Assembly (NCBI RefSeq): GCF_000381905.1 | Contig: NZ_KB907274.1 | Coordinates: 16,081 to 80,080 of the forward strand | DNA length: 64,000 bases | Source of the DNA: Paenibacillus fonticola DSM 21315 | Lineage (GTDB): Bacteria > Bacillota > Bacilli > Paenibacillales > Paenibacillaceae | Direction of reading: 5' to 3' | Shown: positions 9,416 through 19,188 of the stretch, one piece after another | Layout of the letters: each line of letters starts with the position of its first letter | Numbering within the stretch: position 1 is the stretch's first letter | Made by a program: the position numbers and the translations under genes | Notes under the pieces: model-generated | What the model saw: only the letters and a program-made list of their open reading frames with translations | What the model was told of the DNA's origin: nothing | Database searches by the model: none

Positions 9416-9835
9416 ATGGAACTGTATATCTCAAATGAATTAAATAGTGCTGATAAAAACTATGTAATAAACAAATTGATTGAATTTAATTTAATGCATT
9501 TTCCTGATAATTTAAAAGGTAGGTATCAAGAGGTAAATCTATATTTAAAAAATGCTGAAGGTCAAATTTATGGTGGAATAGTAAGCCAAATATGTTGGAA
9601 CTGGATGGAAGTTCAGTATTTGTTTGTTGATGAGCAGCTTCGTAAGTCAGGGTATGGGAAAAAGCTTTTATATGAGGCTGAAAAAATTGCCAAAGAAAAA
9701 GCGTGCGATTTCATAAAACTTGATACATTAAGTTTTCAAGCATTAGATTTTTATAAAAAGCAAGGTTTCGAAGTTTATGGAGAAATTCAAAATGCAGGCG
9801 GTCATACACACTATTATTTAAAAAAAGACATATGA
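9416..9835 (+). CDS. GNAT acetyltransferase
   Basis: A 139-residue GNAT protein, starting at the ATG at 9416 after AAGGGG rather than at the weaker upstream ATG. The acetyl-CoA site is visible in LFVDEQLRKSGYGKKLLYEAEKIA, and the C-terminal motif SFQALDFYKKQGFEVYGEI is typical. The closest style is that of small stand-alone GNATs of Bacillales whose substrates are unknown. It is divergent from the AraC-type regulator. Confidence 0.9.
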   Translation: MELYISNELNSADKNYVINKLIEFNLMHFPDNLKGRYQEVNLYLKNAEGQIYGGIVSQICWNWMEVQYLFVDEQLRKSGYGKKLLYEAEKIAKEKACDFIKLDTLSFQALDFYKKQGFEVYGEIQNAGGHTHYYLKKDI

Positions 9836-9880
9836 ATTGAATCGTAGGTCGGCTACAGCCAGTATCAGTGAATGTAAGCA

Positions 9881-9905
9881 GGAGGGAACTGGAAAAGCTC
9901 CCTCC
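9881..9905. terminator. Hairpin between convergent genes
   Basis: A 7-bp stem, GGAGGGA with TCCCTCC (9881-9887, 9899-9905), between the convergent GNAT and chemoreceptor genes. There is no clear T-run on either side, so it is only a candidate bidirectional terminator. Confidence 0.4.
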
Positions 9906-9973
9906 ATGAACTCAAAATCCATCGTTATTTTGTTATAGAATGAAGACCGCTATAGGGAGTATGTCAATTTCTT

Positions 9974-11731
9974 CTACATCTTCATCTGCTTAATCAAGTC
10001 GCTCAACTCTTCCGATAATTTCGCTAACATCTCTGCACTTCCGGAAATTCCGTGCATGGAAGAACTTTGCTGTTGAGCGCTGGAAGCACTTTGTTCAATT
10101 CCTGCCGCCGCTTGTTCAGAAGTAGCTGCAATGTTTTCTCCTGCTTTACTGACTTGATCACTATTTTGGGCTATGTCAGCTAAATTCGTTGCAATATTCT
10201 CAATCCCATCACGCATCTCTGACATAGCATGGTTGATAGAATCAAAATGCTCTCGACTAGTTTGGATTTGTTGATTACCTTTTTCCACTGTTTCATATCC
10301 AGCTTCCAAGGAATAGGTTACCACTTCGGTTTCTCTTTGAACAGTATCGATGATATCGGTTATTTCTGTCACAGAATTCCCCACTTGCTCTGCTAATTTC
10401 CGAACTTCAGCGGCGACGACTGCGAAGCCTCTTCCATTCTCTCCTGCACGGGCAGCCTCGATCGCCGCATTGAGGGCGAGCAAGTTGGTTTGTTCCGCAA
10501 TGTCTTGAATGACATCGATCAATTTCGAAATTTCCTGTGATTTTTCGTTCAATCCTTTGACTTTTTTAACGGAGTCGGTGACTAAGCTTGTAATTTCATT
10601 CATCTGCTTAACGGAAGCACCCATTTGTTTTTTGCCTTCATTGGACAGCTCATAAACATTTTTCGAGACTTCTTTTAAGGCTTCTCCATCTTGGTTTGAC
10701 TGAGAAATTTTCTTATTTAACTCTTCTATTAATGTAGAAATCAAAACTGCAGAGCTAGCTTGTTCTTCTGCACCAGCAGTTAATTCTTGCATCGTAGATG
10801 CAATTTGCTCAGCTCCTGCACTTACTTCATTGGCAGATTGGGTCACTTCTTCGCTTTGACTGTTTAATTCTTCGGATGTATTCGCTATACTTTTGATCAT
10901 GCTTCTTAAATCCGCTTGCATTTGATTCATGGATTGAGCCAGTTGTCCCACTTCATCGTTGGTCTTTATATCCAATTTTTCAGTGGTTAAATCCCCTGTG
11001 GAGATTTTTTGAGCGTGAGTGGTTAATTTTCGAAGGGGATTAATCATGCGGCTTGTAAATACATAAACCAGAATAAAACCAGCGATCAATGCGATCCCGA
11101 TGGTAATAAAAAGGTTGGTAAGAACCTGATTGGCTCCTTTATTGAAATCCATCATATAAGTGCCAGCAGAAATTATCCACCTCCAATGTGGATCCATTTC
11201 GGAGTATGTAATTTTGGGGGCTAACCTGTTAGGATCATTGGGAAGATAAAAAGTAAAGGTTGTATACCCTCCACCATTCATTCCTTTTTCTATAATATCC
11301 TTCTCAAAATAAAAGCCAGTTTCATCCTGTGCATCCAACATCGTTTTTCCTTCATTAGTAGGGTGAGCTAATTTCAAACCATTCTCATCCGTCACAAAGA
11401 AATACCCATGTTCCCCCATCGTAATATTCATATCAATGGGGCGCTTCCCACTTCCGTCTATTTCCCCCAGCATATAGACTTTTACACGTTCTTGAGCTTC
11501 TTCCAATGTGATGCTTCCTGCTTCTACTTGCTCGTTTAACATTTCAATCATTCCAAGGATCATTCGAACATCATTTTGAAGTTGAACTTTGCCTTCCTGA
11601 TTTAAGGCATTCTTAGCAGTATTGTAATTTGTAAAACCGATAATGATACTTGGGAGCATCAATAATAATATTGCTATCATCAAAAATTTCGTTTTAATTG
11701 AAAGATTGTTGATTTTTAATTTACTGAACAA
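9974..11731 (-). CDS. Methyl-accepting chemotaxis protein with Cache sensor
   Basis: A membrane chemoreceptor of about 585 residues. TM1 lies near residues 20-38 and an extracellular Cache domain (GYFFVTDENGLKLAHPTNEG, then the WRWIISAGTY strand) near 45-195. TM2 lies near 205-228, then HAMP, and then a long coiled coil. The signalling tip IAEQTNLLALNAAIEAARAG is intact. The sensor probably binds a small organic ligand such as a carboxylate or amino acid (family knowledge). The start is taken as TTG at 11731, because the AAGGAG lies 8 nt before it and overlaps the upstream GTG at 11740. It signals to CheA/CheW, which are encoded elsewhere. Confidence 0.95.
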   Translation of the reverse strand: MFSKLKINNLSIKTKFLMIAILLLMLPSIIIGFTNYNTAKNALNQEGKVQLQNDVRMILGMIEMLNEQVEAGSITLEEAQERVKVYMLGEIDGSGKRPIDMNITMGEHGYFFVTDENGLKLAHPTNEGKTMLDAQDETGFYFEKDIIEKGMNGGGYTTFTFYLPNDPNRLAPKITYSEMDPHWRWIISAGTYMMDFNKGANQVLTNLFITIGIALIAGFILVYVFTSRMINPLRKLTTHAQKISTGDLTTEKLDIKTNDEVGQLAQSMNQMQADLRSMIKSIANTSEELNSQSEEVTQSANEVSAGAEQIASTMQELTAGAEEQASSAVLISTLIEELNKKISQSNQDGEALKEVSKNVYELSNEGKKQMGASVKQMNEITSLVTDSVKKVKGLNEKSQEISKLIDVIQDIAEQTNLLALNAAIEAARAGENGRGFAVVAAEVRKLAEQVGNSVTEITDIIDTVQRETEVVTYSLEAGYETVEKGNQQIQTSREHFDSINHAMSEMRDGIENIATNLADIAQNSDQVSKAGENIAATSEQAAAGIEQSASSAQQQSSSMHGISGSAEMLAKLSEELSDLIKQMKM

Positions 11732-11740
11732 GTTAAGCAC

Positions 11741-12461
11741 TCCTTAGTTGTTTTTTTGTAAAATGATTACACCCGTCAAATTACGAACCTGTTCCACCAT
11801 TGACTCTCACCGGAGTTAACTGTTTTCTCCTTGATCGGACAATTGAATGAAAAATATTTATCGAGTTGAAATAGGGCATAACTCGTGCATGAACAAGAGT
11901 GAAAGGATAAATGATTAAAAATAGACTTCTCTGCCCTTTGATAGAGAACTTCGGGTAAATATCTTTCCCAATCACCTCTTTTCTTTTGTTTTTTCTAAAT
12001 AGAATAGAACCACGTTTGAGAAAGTTGACTCTATTATTAAAGATCCACCTTCATTGGCAACCCAGCTCGGCCTTAACCATTGCCGCAAAGACTCGCTGTT
12101 TTGAGTACTAACTCTCAGTAAGTTTGTTGTTCCAGAAGAGCTATATAGGTATAACGCACTAGTTCTAATCTCATAAATTCCAGTTTAATATAACACGAAC
12201 AGGTACAATGATCTACTATTTCGACGACATTTTCCGACAAATTATTTATGTAACCATTTAATTTGGAATTCGCTATGTAGTTATGGCTCATTGCAATCGG
12301 GGCGGTTCGTTAGGATACCGTATGGAACCGGGGAATAACGCTTCCTTACCCACATGTGTTTCCATTAAATAAATAATCTAAAAATCAGGGCGAAGCCCCC
12401 GAGCGAAGCCCCACTGGAACAAATAACCCACCCCGAAGGGGTGGGAGTAAAATGGGATTTA
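11741..12461. other. Gene-poor interval, no supported gene
   Basis: About 720 bases without a convincing gene. A 64-codon frame at 11781-11975 (minus) has no family features or ribosome binding site. The right end (12300-12460) holds a GC-richer stretch and a short hairpin. No tRNA, riboswitch or insertion-sequence ends were recognised. Confidence 0.5.
12427..12445 (-). terminator. Hairpin downstream of a small membrane ORF
   Basis: CCCACCCC and GGGGTGGG (12427-12434, 12438-12445) form an 8-bp GC-rich stem with a 3-nt loop. It is followed on the minus strand by a short T-rich tract. It lies 17 nt after the stop of the small ORF at 12462-12686. Confidence 0.6.
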
Positions 12462-12686
12462 TTATTTTTGGCCTCTGCAACCATTCATTTTATTTTTCAA
12501 CGAAATAATCTCCATCAAGTATCCTCCTGTAGCTAACAATCCACCTATAAGCGTAAATAGCAACCGGATTAATTCATTTGGCTCGATTCCAGGATAATTG
12601 ATAACGTTACTTGATCGAGCTGCAGAATCATCGATTGGTTGCAAGCTCCGAGAATATGAGTGCAGCACCTGAATCAATGACGCCAC
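12462..12686 (-). CDS. Hypothetical small membrane protein
   Basis: A 74-codon frame starting with GTG. The first half is polar. The second half holds a single hydrophobic segment (LIRLLFTLIGGLLATGGYLM) and a short basic tail. No ribosome binding site stands before the GTG. A hairpin terminator directly follows the stop, the main support for its being a gene. I do not recognise a family, and it may be a remnant. Confidence 0.35.
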   Translation of the reverse strand: MASLIQVLHSYSRSLQPIDDSAARSSNVINYPGIEPNELIRLLFTLIGGLLATGGYLMEIISLKNKMNGCRGQK

Positions 12687-13190
12687 CCATGTTCCGAACG
12701 GCTCAATACCCCTCAGCTACGCAAAAAGGCTCCATGCATTAAGCACAAGAGCCACATTCCAGCACAACAACTGCTTCAATACTCTAACACAAAACCGACG
12801 AAAAAAAGCGAGTATGATGAGTATGTTGAGTATGTTGCCTCGAGGATGCCTCGAAAATGTATTCGATATTTCGAATAGAATAAGCCGAATTACGGGTAAA
12901 CGGTCGAATATATATGAATTTTCATATATATTTACAGATTTTCTCTTCCCGAGCGAATTTATATATGAATATTCGAATAGAATGGGCAGAGCAATAGGCG
13001 ACTTCCTACTGTTCAATCCCTTTACAGCCGATATTGCTAATGCTTTTCTATAGACTAAAGCCCAGTATTTAAAGGTTCTAACAACATTCTGTATCATTCT
13101 TTATCAGCAGTGCACCGACTCCACCATTTACCCCAAATGCATCTTCAGTAATAGGATTTCCAGCATACTCTGTGCATAAGACCTTGATAA
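12687..13190. repeat. Palindrome-rich, AT-rich interval without a supported gene
   Basis: Three tandem 9-mers (12810-12836, GAGTATGAT/GAGTATGTT/GAGTATGTT) are followed by a cluster of inverted repeats. These are TATTCGA/TCGAATA (12860-12877), an 11-bp pair around a 2-nt centre (12908-12918 and 12921-12931), and GAATATTC (12967-12974). TCGAATAGAA occurs twice. Overlapping frames of 126 codons (minus) and 79 codons (plus) cross it, but neither has a ribosome binding site or protein-like composition. Confidence 0.6.
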
Positions 13191-15458
13191 CTAATTGGAG
13201 GTCAACTTTAACCATTTCGCTGTCGATGTTTCTGCATACAGCATCTCTCCTGGTCTGCCCTCGAATACAATATATCCTCCTTGTTTCCCTCCTCCTGGCC
13301 CCAGTTCGATGACCCAGTCGCTCGCCGCTATAAAATCTAGATTATGTTCAATAATGATCACGGAATTGCCTCTGTTTACAAGCGTTTGAAATACGTCTAG
13401 GAGCTTGCCATTATCTTTCGTATGCAGTCCTAAGGATGGCTCGTCCAGCAGGTAGATCTGGCCTTCTTTTTGCAAGTGGCTGGCCAGTTTCAGACGTTGG
13501 ATTTCTCCTCCGCTTAGCGAGCTTGTCGTCTGGCCTAAGGTTAGATACCCTAATCCTACGTCTTTTAGCGTGTTCACTCTTTTGATGATCTTTGGCATTT
13601 GAAAATAGGTCATCGCCTCATCGATCGTTAAACCTAAAATTTCTACAATATTTTTATCTTGATACTGGTATGACAACGCCTCGTCTGAATATCTCGTACC
13701 GGCACATGCTTCACAAGGGATCGTCACCGGATCTGCAAATGCAACGTCTGGCGTCATCACTCCTTTTCCTTCGCAGACAGGACATGCTCCTAAGGAATTA
13801 AAGCTGAACAAACCTGCTGGTTGTCCTGTTTCCTTCGAAAAAATGGAGCGAATGTCATCCATGATTCCCATATAGGTAGCTAGTGTCGAACGACTAGAAA
13901 TTCCTATACTCCCTTGCCCTACCATGATTGTCTCTGGATAACTTTCCGCGAATGCTTCCAGCATTAGGGAGCTTTTACCTGATCCAGATACGCCGCATAT
14001 AGCGACCAGGACATTTTTAGGAATGTTTACGCTTATATTTTTTAAGTTATTGTGACTTGCATTTTTTATTATGAAATGACCTTTTATATCTCTTGGATTT
14101 TTGTTTATGTTGAGGCTGTAGTTTAGGATGGTTGCAGCGGGAGAGTTGTGTAGTCCTTCCAATTTTCCTTGATAGACCACTTCTCCTCCATGTACTCCTG
14201 CTCCTGGCCCCATCTCAATGATTTCATCCGCTGCTTTAATGACGGACAGATCATGCTCAATGACGATGACAGTATTATGTTGTTCTTTAATACTTTGCAG
14301 CATCTGTATTAACATGTCCACTTCTTCTGGATGAAGTCCTGCACTGGGTTCGTCGAAAATATATGTGATATTGTTCAGACTGCTCCCTAAATGACGAGCG
14401 ATTTTTACTCTTTGCGCCTCGCCGCCGGACAAAGTGCCCATTTTTCTGGAAAGGCTTAAATAACCTAGTCCCATGTCCACGAGTTGTTGGATCAGTGGAA
14501 TCGCTTGGAGTGCGATTGATGCTCCCATAGGGCCCTTGATGTTCTTTAGTTCCTCGAGTATTTCTGTCAGCTCTAATTGATCGTAGTCCGCTATATTCAA
14601 ATCGTTTATTTTACATTCCAGCACCTTGGGGTTCAGGCCTGAACCTTGACAGGTTGGGCACAGTGCATGTGTGGACACAGCCAAGACGTCATCTTGGGAT
14701 ACTTCTTTGAGCTTAGTGACATCTCTATTGATGTAGAGCCGCGTAAATCTGGGCAGTAACCCGTCCCACTCATGGGGTTGAGGCCCGTTTTTCGTGTGGA
14801 ACGGCGCAAAGACTTTTTCACCTTCCGGGGGTCCATACAGCAGCAGGCGACGTTCTTCTTCGGAGTAGTCCTTAATGGGTTTTTCCGGATTGAATAATCC
14901 GCCGGTCATCATCCATCTGCCTTGCCAACCAGACGGTGATAATGGCTTAAATTTCACGGCATAATCTCGAAGCGACTTATCGTAATCGATCATCTTATTT
15001 AAGTCGGGTGTAATGACCTCCCCGAATCCACCACATTGCGGACATCTGCCAAAGGAGCTCTGACTCGAAAAATCACTAGCAGAACCTATGGCTGGCTCTC
15101 CTATTCTGGAGAACAAAAGTCTAATCAATGGATGGATATCCATAAAGGTGCCGACGGTTGAGCGGGAATTGCCCCCTATAGGCCTTTGTTCCACAACGAC
15201 AACCGGGCTTAAGTTTTGCATCAGATCGGCTTGAGGTCTTTCATATCTTGGCATTTGATTTCTGACATAGAGAGGATAGTTCAAGGTCATTTGTCTTCTG
15301 CTTTCCGTTGCTAATGTATCAAATACAACCGAACTCTTGCCTGAGCCTGAAAGACCCGTAAATACGACGATTTTTTCTTTGGGTATGTTTAAATCTATAT
15401 TTTTGAGATTATTTTCTTTAAGTCCTCTTAAAATGATCTCATCTTTTGCTTCTGACAT
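13191..15458 (-). CDS. UvrA-like ABC ATPase (short UvrA paralogue)
   Basis: A 755-residue, two-cassette ATPase of the UvrA family, shorter than canonical UvrA (about 940-950). Both Walker A sites (FTGLSGSGKSS, CGVSGSGKSS) and both signature motifs (LSGGEAQR, LSGGEIQR) are intact. Both cassettes carry a Cys-rich zinc module (CPQCGGFGEV; CPVCEGKGVM with CEACAGTR). The shortening is in the region that in UvrA contacts UvrB and DNA. Such paralogues (UvrA2/DrrC-like) are linked to tolerance of DNA-intercalating drugs rather than to core excision repair (family knowledge). No uvrB or uvrC lies nearby. AGAAGGGA precedes the ATG. Confidence 0.92.
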   Translation of the reverse strand: MSEAKDEIILRGLKENNLKNIDLNIPKEKIVVFTGLSGSGKSSVVFDTLATESRRQMTLNYPLYVRNQMPRYERPQADLMQNLSPVVVVEQRPIGGNSRSTVGTFMDIHPLIRLLFSRIGEPAIGSASDFSSQSSFGRCPQCGGFGEVITPDLNKMIDYDKSLRDYAVKFKPLSPSGWQGRWMMTGGLFNPEKPIKDYSEEERRLLLYGPPEGEKVFAPFHTKNGPQPHEWDGLLPRFTRLYINRDVTKLKEVSQDDVLAVSTHALCPTCQGSGLNPKVLECKINDLNIADYDQLELTEILEELKNIKGPMGASIALQAIPLIQQLVDMGLGYLSLSRKMGTLSGGEAQRVKIARHLGSSLNNITYIFDEPSAGLHPEEVDMLIQMLQSIKEQHNTVIVIEHDLSVIKAADEIIEMGPGAGVHGGEVVYQGKLEGLHNSPAATILNYSLNINKNPRDIKGHFIIKNASHNNLKNISVNIPKNVLVAICGVSGSGKSSLMLEAFAESYPETIMVGQGSIGISSRSTLATYMGIMDDIRSIFSKETGQPAGLFSFNSLGACPVCEGKGVMTPDVAFADPVTIPCEACAGTRYSDEALSYQYQDKNIVEILGLTIDEAMTYFQMPKIIKRVNTLKDVGLGYLTLGQTTSSLSGGEIQRLKLASHLQKEGQIYLLDEPSLGLHTKDNGKLLDVFQTLVNRGNSVIIIEHNLDFIAASDWVIELGPGGGKQGGYIVFEGRPGEMLYAETSTAKWLKLTSN

Positions 15459-15498
15459 TTTACCATCCCTTCTATGCCGTATATTTTCAGCAATTGTC

Positions 15499-16500
15499 CT
15501 ACTGATCAGAATTCACTTCCACATTCTTTTCAAAGTTATCGAGCAGTGCCCGCACTTCATCCGTTGACTTGGTGCTCATCATTCGATGCCTTAATTCACT
15601 AGCTCCGCGGAAGCCTTTGACATAAACTTTGAAGAAGCGCTGAAGCCCTGACATGGCACGTGGCAGCTCTTCGATATATTGATCATGAAGATCCAGATGC
15701 AGCTTTAGAAGGTCCAGGTATTCTTTCGGGCTATGCTCTTTGGGTTCTTTTTCAAAAGCAAACGGATTGCTGAATATTCCCCGCCCAATCATAATGCCAT
15801 CTACACCGTATTGCTCCGCAAGCTTTAGCCCTGTTTCTCGGTCAGGAATATCTCCGTTAATGGTTAGAAGCGTGTTTGGCGCAATTTCATCACGTTTTGC
15901 TTTAATTTCCGGAATCAACTCCCAATGCGCATCCACTTGGCTCATTTCCTTTCTTGTTCGCAAATGAATAGAAAGGTTTGCAATATCCTGTTTTAATACA
16001 TGCGTAAGCCACCCCTGCCACTCGTCGATCTCCACGTATCCAAGTCTTGTTTTTACACTTACAGGCAGTCCTCCCGCTTTGGCGGCTTGGATAATTTCTG
16101 CTGCCACATCAGGGCGAAGAATAAGGCCGCTCCCCTTCCCTCTCGATGCCACATTAGGAACAGGGCAGCCCATATTGATATCTATCCCTTTAAATCCGAG
16201 CTCTGCCATCCCGATACTCATTTCACGGAAATATTCGGGCTTATCTCCCCAAATATGAGCAACCATAGGCTGTTCATCTTCTGTAAACATCAAACGTCCA
16301 CGCACACTTTTGTGCCCATCCGGGTGACAATAACTCTCCGTGTTGGCGAACTCTGTAAAAAACACATCAGGTCTGCCCGCTTTGCTCACCACATGACGAA
16401 ACACTACATCGGTCACATCTTCCATTGGAGCAAGCACAAAAAAGGGCCGTGGCAGATCCCTCCAAAAATTATTCATCAAATCAAACTCAAATCCTTTCAT
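15499..16500 (-). CDS. tRNA-dihydrouridine synthase
   Basis: A flavin-dependent TIM-barrel enzyme that reduces uridine to dihydrouridine in tRNA D-loops. The N-terminal FMN site reads FFVLAPMEDVTDVVFRHVV. The catalytic cysteine sits in DINMGCPVPNVASRGKGSGL, followed by VKTRLGY and the FMN phosphate loop GVDGIMIGRGIFSNP. It is 333 residues from the first ATG. Relatives usually begin at the second ATG (16476), and neither ATG has a strong ribosome binding site. Its stop lies 40 nt from the UvrA-like start, so co-transcription is likely. The Dus subtype cannot be assigned. Confidence 0.93.
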   Translation of the reverse strand: MKGFEFDLMNNFWRDLPRPFFVLAPMEDVTDVVFRHVVSKAGRPDVFFTEFANTESYCHPDGHKSVRGRLMFTEDEQPMVAHIWGDKPEYFREMSIGMAELGFKGIDINMGCPVPNVASRGKGSGLILRPDVAAEIIQAAKAGGLPVSVKTRLGYVEIDEWQGWLTHVLKQDIANLSIHLRTRKEMSQVDAHWELIPEIKAKRDEIAPNTLLTINGDIPDRETGLKLAEQYGVDGIMIGRGIFSNPFAFEKEPKEHSPKEYLDLLKLHLDLHDQYIEELPRAMSGLQRFFKVYVKGFRGASELRHRMMSTKSTDEVRALLDNFEKNVEVNSDQ

Positions 16501-16782
16501 TATATAGAAACGATATCAAACTCTCGTCCATTATTCTTAAGTCAACTATTCCACATCTTTAACACTTATAACATGCCTCGACACTTATGATCAACCAGAA
16601 GTGGTCAGGGATACATTATGGAATGTATTTTTTAATATTGACTCGATCTCAACTTATCGTTTATAGTACCTACGTGCTTCAATGCGAAAAAGCCCAAAAG
16701 CATAAAAGTAAAATAGCGATAGAGGGGCGGATGGGGACACATATCTTCAACCGCTAGCCTCATGTATAAGGAGTTCCAGCAC

Positions 16783-18159
16783 ATGGACCGACAGCTTAGT
16801 TTTTTACAAAGTATGATTCTTATCGTTTTCATTCTTGCATTTCTGTTTGTTTCGATCTTTATATTCAAGGCAGAGCCTCATATCCCGCTTCTGGGCGCAA
16901 CGATCGGCACTGCCGCCATATTATTCTTATACGGATTTTCTTGGAAGAAGCTTGAATCCTCTATCATTCAAGGCATACAATCCGCGATTATGCCGATCTT
17001 GATTCTTTCGCTTATTGGAATATTAATTGCTGTTTGGATGATGAGCGGAACCGTCCCGACCATACTGTATTATGGACTGGATTATATTGAACCGCATTAT
17101 TTTGCAGTGAGCGCGTTATATGTCACCATCATTGTATCGATGTTCACCGGCAGCTCGTTCACCACAGTCAGCACGGTCGGTGTCGCCTTGATGGGAATTG
17201 CCATGACAACGGGAATTTCAATTCCTCTGGCAGCGGGGGCAATTGTCTCAGGTGCCTGCTTTGGGGATAAAATGTCTCCGCTGTCCGATACGACGAATTT
17301 TGCGCCTGCAGTGGCCGGCATCTCTTTATTTACACATATACGTAATATGATGTATACAACGGTGCCCGCGTTAATTATCACAACGATATTATTTCTTCTG
17401 ATCCCGACAAACGGGTCTATTGATTTGAGCTCTATTCAGTCTATCAAGGAGTCATTGCAAAATGGGTTTCATCTTCACTGGTTAACGCTGCTGTCACCCC
17501 TTGCGGTCATTGCATGTTCCGCAAAGCGTATACCGATCCTTCCCACATTAATAGTAGGCATTGTTACTGGACTATTGATAACAGCCTTTGTTCAACAGCA
17601 AACCTCGCCAGGCAGCTGGTTCAGTGTGATGCAGGGCGGTTACAACAGTACCATCGCGAATGAGACTGTAGCTGAGATCGTGAACCGAGGCGGCCTGCAA
17701 TCGATGATGTGGTCGGTGTCCCTGATCCTGATTGCTTTATCATTAGGCGGATTGCTGCAGCACTGTGGAGTTATCGAAGCCTTGTTCCGTAAATGGATTG
17801 AGCCGCTAAAACGGCGCAGCAGCATTGTTCTTATGACGGGCGCATCATCGATCGCCGTTAACGCTATGACAGGGGAGCAGTATTTATCTATTCTGCTGCC
17901 GGGCCAAATGTTTAAGGATGAGTATACCCGTAGACAAATTCCGGCCAAAACCCTGTCACGAACCTTGGAGGATTGCGGAACACTCGTCAACCCTCTGATT
18001 CCATGGGGCGTCAGCGGAGCCTTTTTCGCTGCGACCCTTGGAGTTCCGGTTCTTGAATATGCCCCATTCGCTGCATTCCTGTGGTTAAGTCCGATATTCA
18101 CTTTCGGCTTTGCCTTGATTCCGCAATTACAGCGGAACTCGCTGGGAACAAGTAAGTGA
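16783..18159 (+). CDS. nhaC: Na+/H+ antiporter NhaC family
   Basis: A polytopic membrane protein of 458 residues with about 11-12 helices. It carries NhaC family hallmarks such as GACFGDKMSPLSDTTNFAPA around residue 155-175 and CGTLVNPLIPWGVSGAFFA near the C-terminus. It exchanges cytoplasmic Na+ (or another cation or anion pair in related NhaC subgroups, for example malate/lactate in MleN) for external H+. The start chosen is the ATG at 16783 with AAGGAG 9 nt upstream. Transcribed singly, with a strong terminator. Confidence 0.93.
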   Translation: MDRQLSFLQSMILIVFILAFLFVSIFIFKAEPHIPLLGATIGTAAILFLYGFSWKKLESSIIQGIQSAIMPILILSLIGILIAVWMMSGTVPTILYYGLDYIEPHYFAVSALYVTIIVSMFTGSSFTTVSTVGVALMGIAMTTGISIPLAAGAIVSGACFGDKMSPLSDTTNFAPAVAGISLFTHIRNMMYTTVPALIITTILFLLIPTNGSIDLSSIQSIKESLQNGFHLHWLTLLSPLAVIACSAKRIPILPTLIVGIVTGLLITAFVQQQTSPGSWFSVMQGGYNSTIANETVAEIVNRGGLQSMMWSVSLILIALSLGGLLQHCGVIEALFRKWIEPLKRRSSIVLMTGASSIAVNAMTGEQYLSILLPGQMFKDEYTRRQIPAKTLSRTLEDCGTLVNPLIPWGVSGAFFAATLGVPVLEYAPFAAFLWLSPIFTFGFALIPQLQRNSLGTSK

Positions 18160-18168
18160 TACCCCCAT

Positions 18169-18211
18169 AAAAAGAAAGAGGGTGCTTAATCACAAGCCCC
18201 TCTTTCTTTTT
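18169..18211. terminator. Bidirectional Rho-independent terminator
   Basis: A 14-bp stem (18169-18182 with 18198-18211) lies between the convergent nhaC and sensor-domain genes. A-rich and T-rich flanks let it work in both directions. Confidence 0.85.
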
Positions 18212-18256
18212 ACTATTTAATTGTCCTTCTGCAGGTATTCACTCCCAATGCCTGAT

Positions 18257-19054
18257 TTAAAGCTCTCTATAGACTGGCTGCATGAACTCTTGAGCGGGTT
18301 GATCCACCGGGGGTTCATAATATGGCGACTGAACTGAAGCTTGGGTTTGATCTTGCAATGGCATTGTCGGCTGTGCTCTTTGATAAGGCTCATCTACAAA
18401 CATGATTCTGCGCTGAACTTGCATGAGTCCATTCACGACGCGAAGCGCGATCCAAAAAAGTACAACTCCTACGCCTACGTAAAACAAATATTGCTGATTA
18501 TAGGTCCAATCGATATGAAAATAACTAAACAAACTATGTTCCAAAATATCCAGCTGCATTTCATTCATCAAAATAATATGCACGACGGGAAGGGCAATCA
18601 ACCCAAGTCCTAGTGAAATCGCAGTTACCATAATAACAAAGAATACGATGCCTGTTACAAATCTCATGATTACCAGCAGCAGATTTTGAATAAATAGCCC
18701 ACCGTCAAAACCTCTCACCATTCGCATAAACCAGTTCTGCCCAGCATCAGACTGTGGATTGTAGGTATACGAAGCAGGAGCAATCGGCAAACCTAAAATT
18801 TGTCTAATCATGCTTTGTTCAAATTTCACAATCCCATCCAAAAGCTTAGCTACTCCAAAAAACAAGGGTATTCCGATAAATATGGGAGTTAAAGCAATTG
18901 AAAGAGCGAGCCCCGTTATCGCTACTGTAAAATAGATAATTCCTAGCGGGAGAGATAGCAATAAATAGAGGATCGTTGCATAGGTTTTTGGATTAAAAAG
19001 CACCCAATTCACTTTACCTGTCGGCGTTTTCGCATTCACTTCAGTTGCCTTCAT
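18257..19054 (-). CDS. Sensor-domain membrane protein (PF13796-like)
   Basis: A 265-residue membrane protein with paired hydrophobic segments near residues 28-75 and 120-160 and one near 190-210. The pattern ILYLLLSLPLGIIYFTVAIT and the following TPIFIGIPLFFG match the putative sensor domain that is often fused to histidine kinases. Here no kinase follows. The C-terminal tail is Pro/Gln-rich. The start is the ATG at 19054 with AAAGGAAG 8 nt upstream. The upstream GTG at 19063 overlaps that ribosome binding site. Its role is unknown. Confidence 0.8.
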   Translation of the reverse strand: MKATEVNAKTPTGKVNWVLFNPKTYATILYLLLSLPLGIIYFTVAITGLALSIALTPIFIGIPLFFGVAKLLDGIVKFEQSMIRQILGLPIAPASYTYNPQSDAGQNWFMRMVRGFDGGLFIQNLLLVIMRFVTGIVFFVIMVTAISLGLGLIALPVVHIILMNEMQLDILEHSLFSYFHIDWTYNQQYLFYVGVGVVLFWIALRVVNGLMQVQRRIMFVDEPYQRAQPTMPLQDQTQASVQSPYYEPPVDQPAQEFMQPVYREL

Positions 19055-19188
19055 ATCAAACACTTCCTTTGATTCATAAGTTCACGTTCTAAGTTATGAA
19101 TCCTATTATAACCGCCTTATTCGGATGTCATAACCGTCTTAGGGAGTGTCTGAACCCCGCCTTTAGGCTAGGATCTATGATACACCTT

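Noticed and set aside
11781..11975. A 64-codon minus-strand frame
   Set aside because: No ribosome binding site of quality and no recognisable features.
12717..13097. A 126-codon minus-strand frame
   Set aside because: It crosses the palindrome cluster, lacks a ribosome binding site and does not look like a folded protein.
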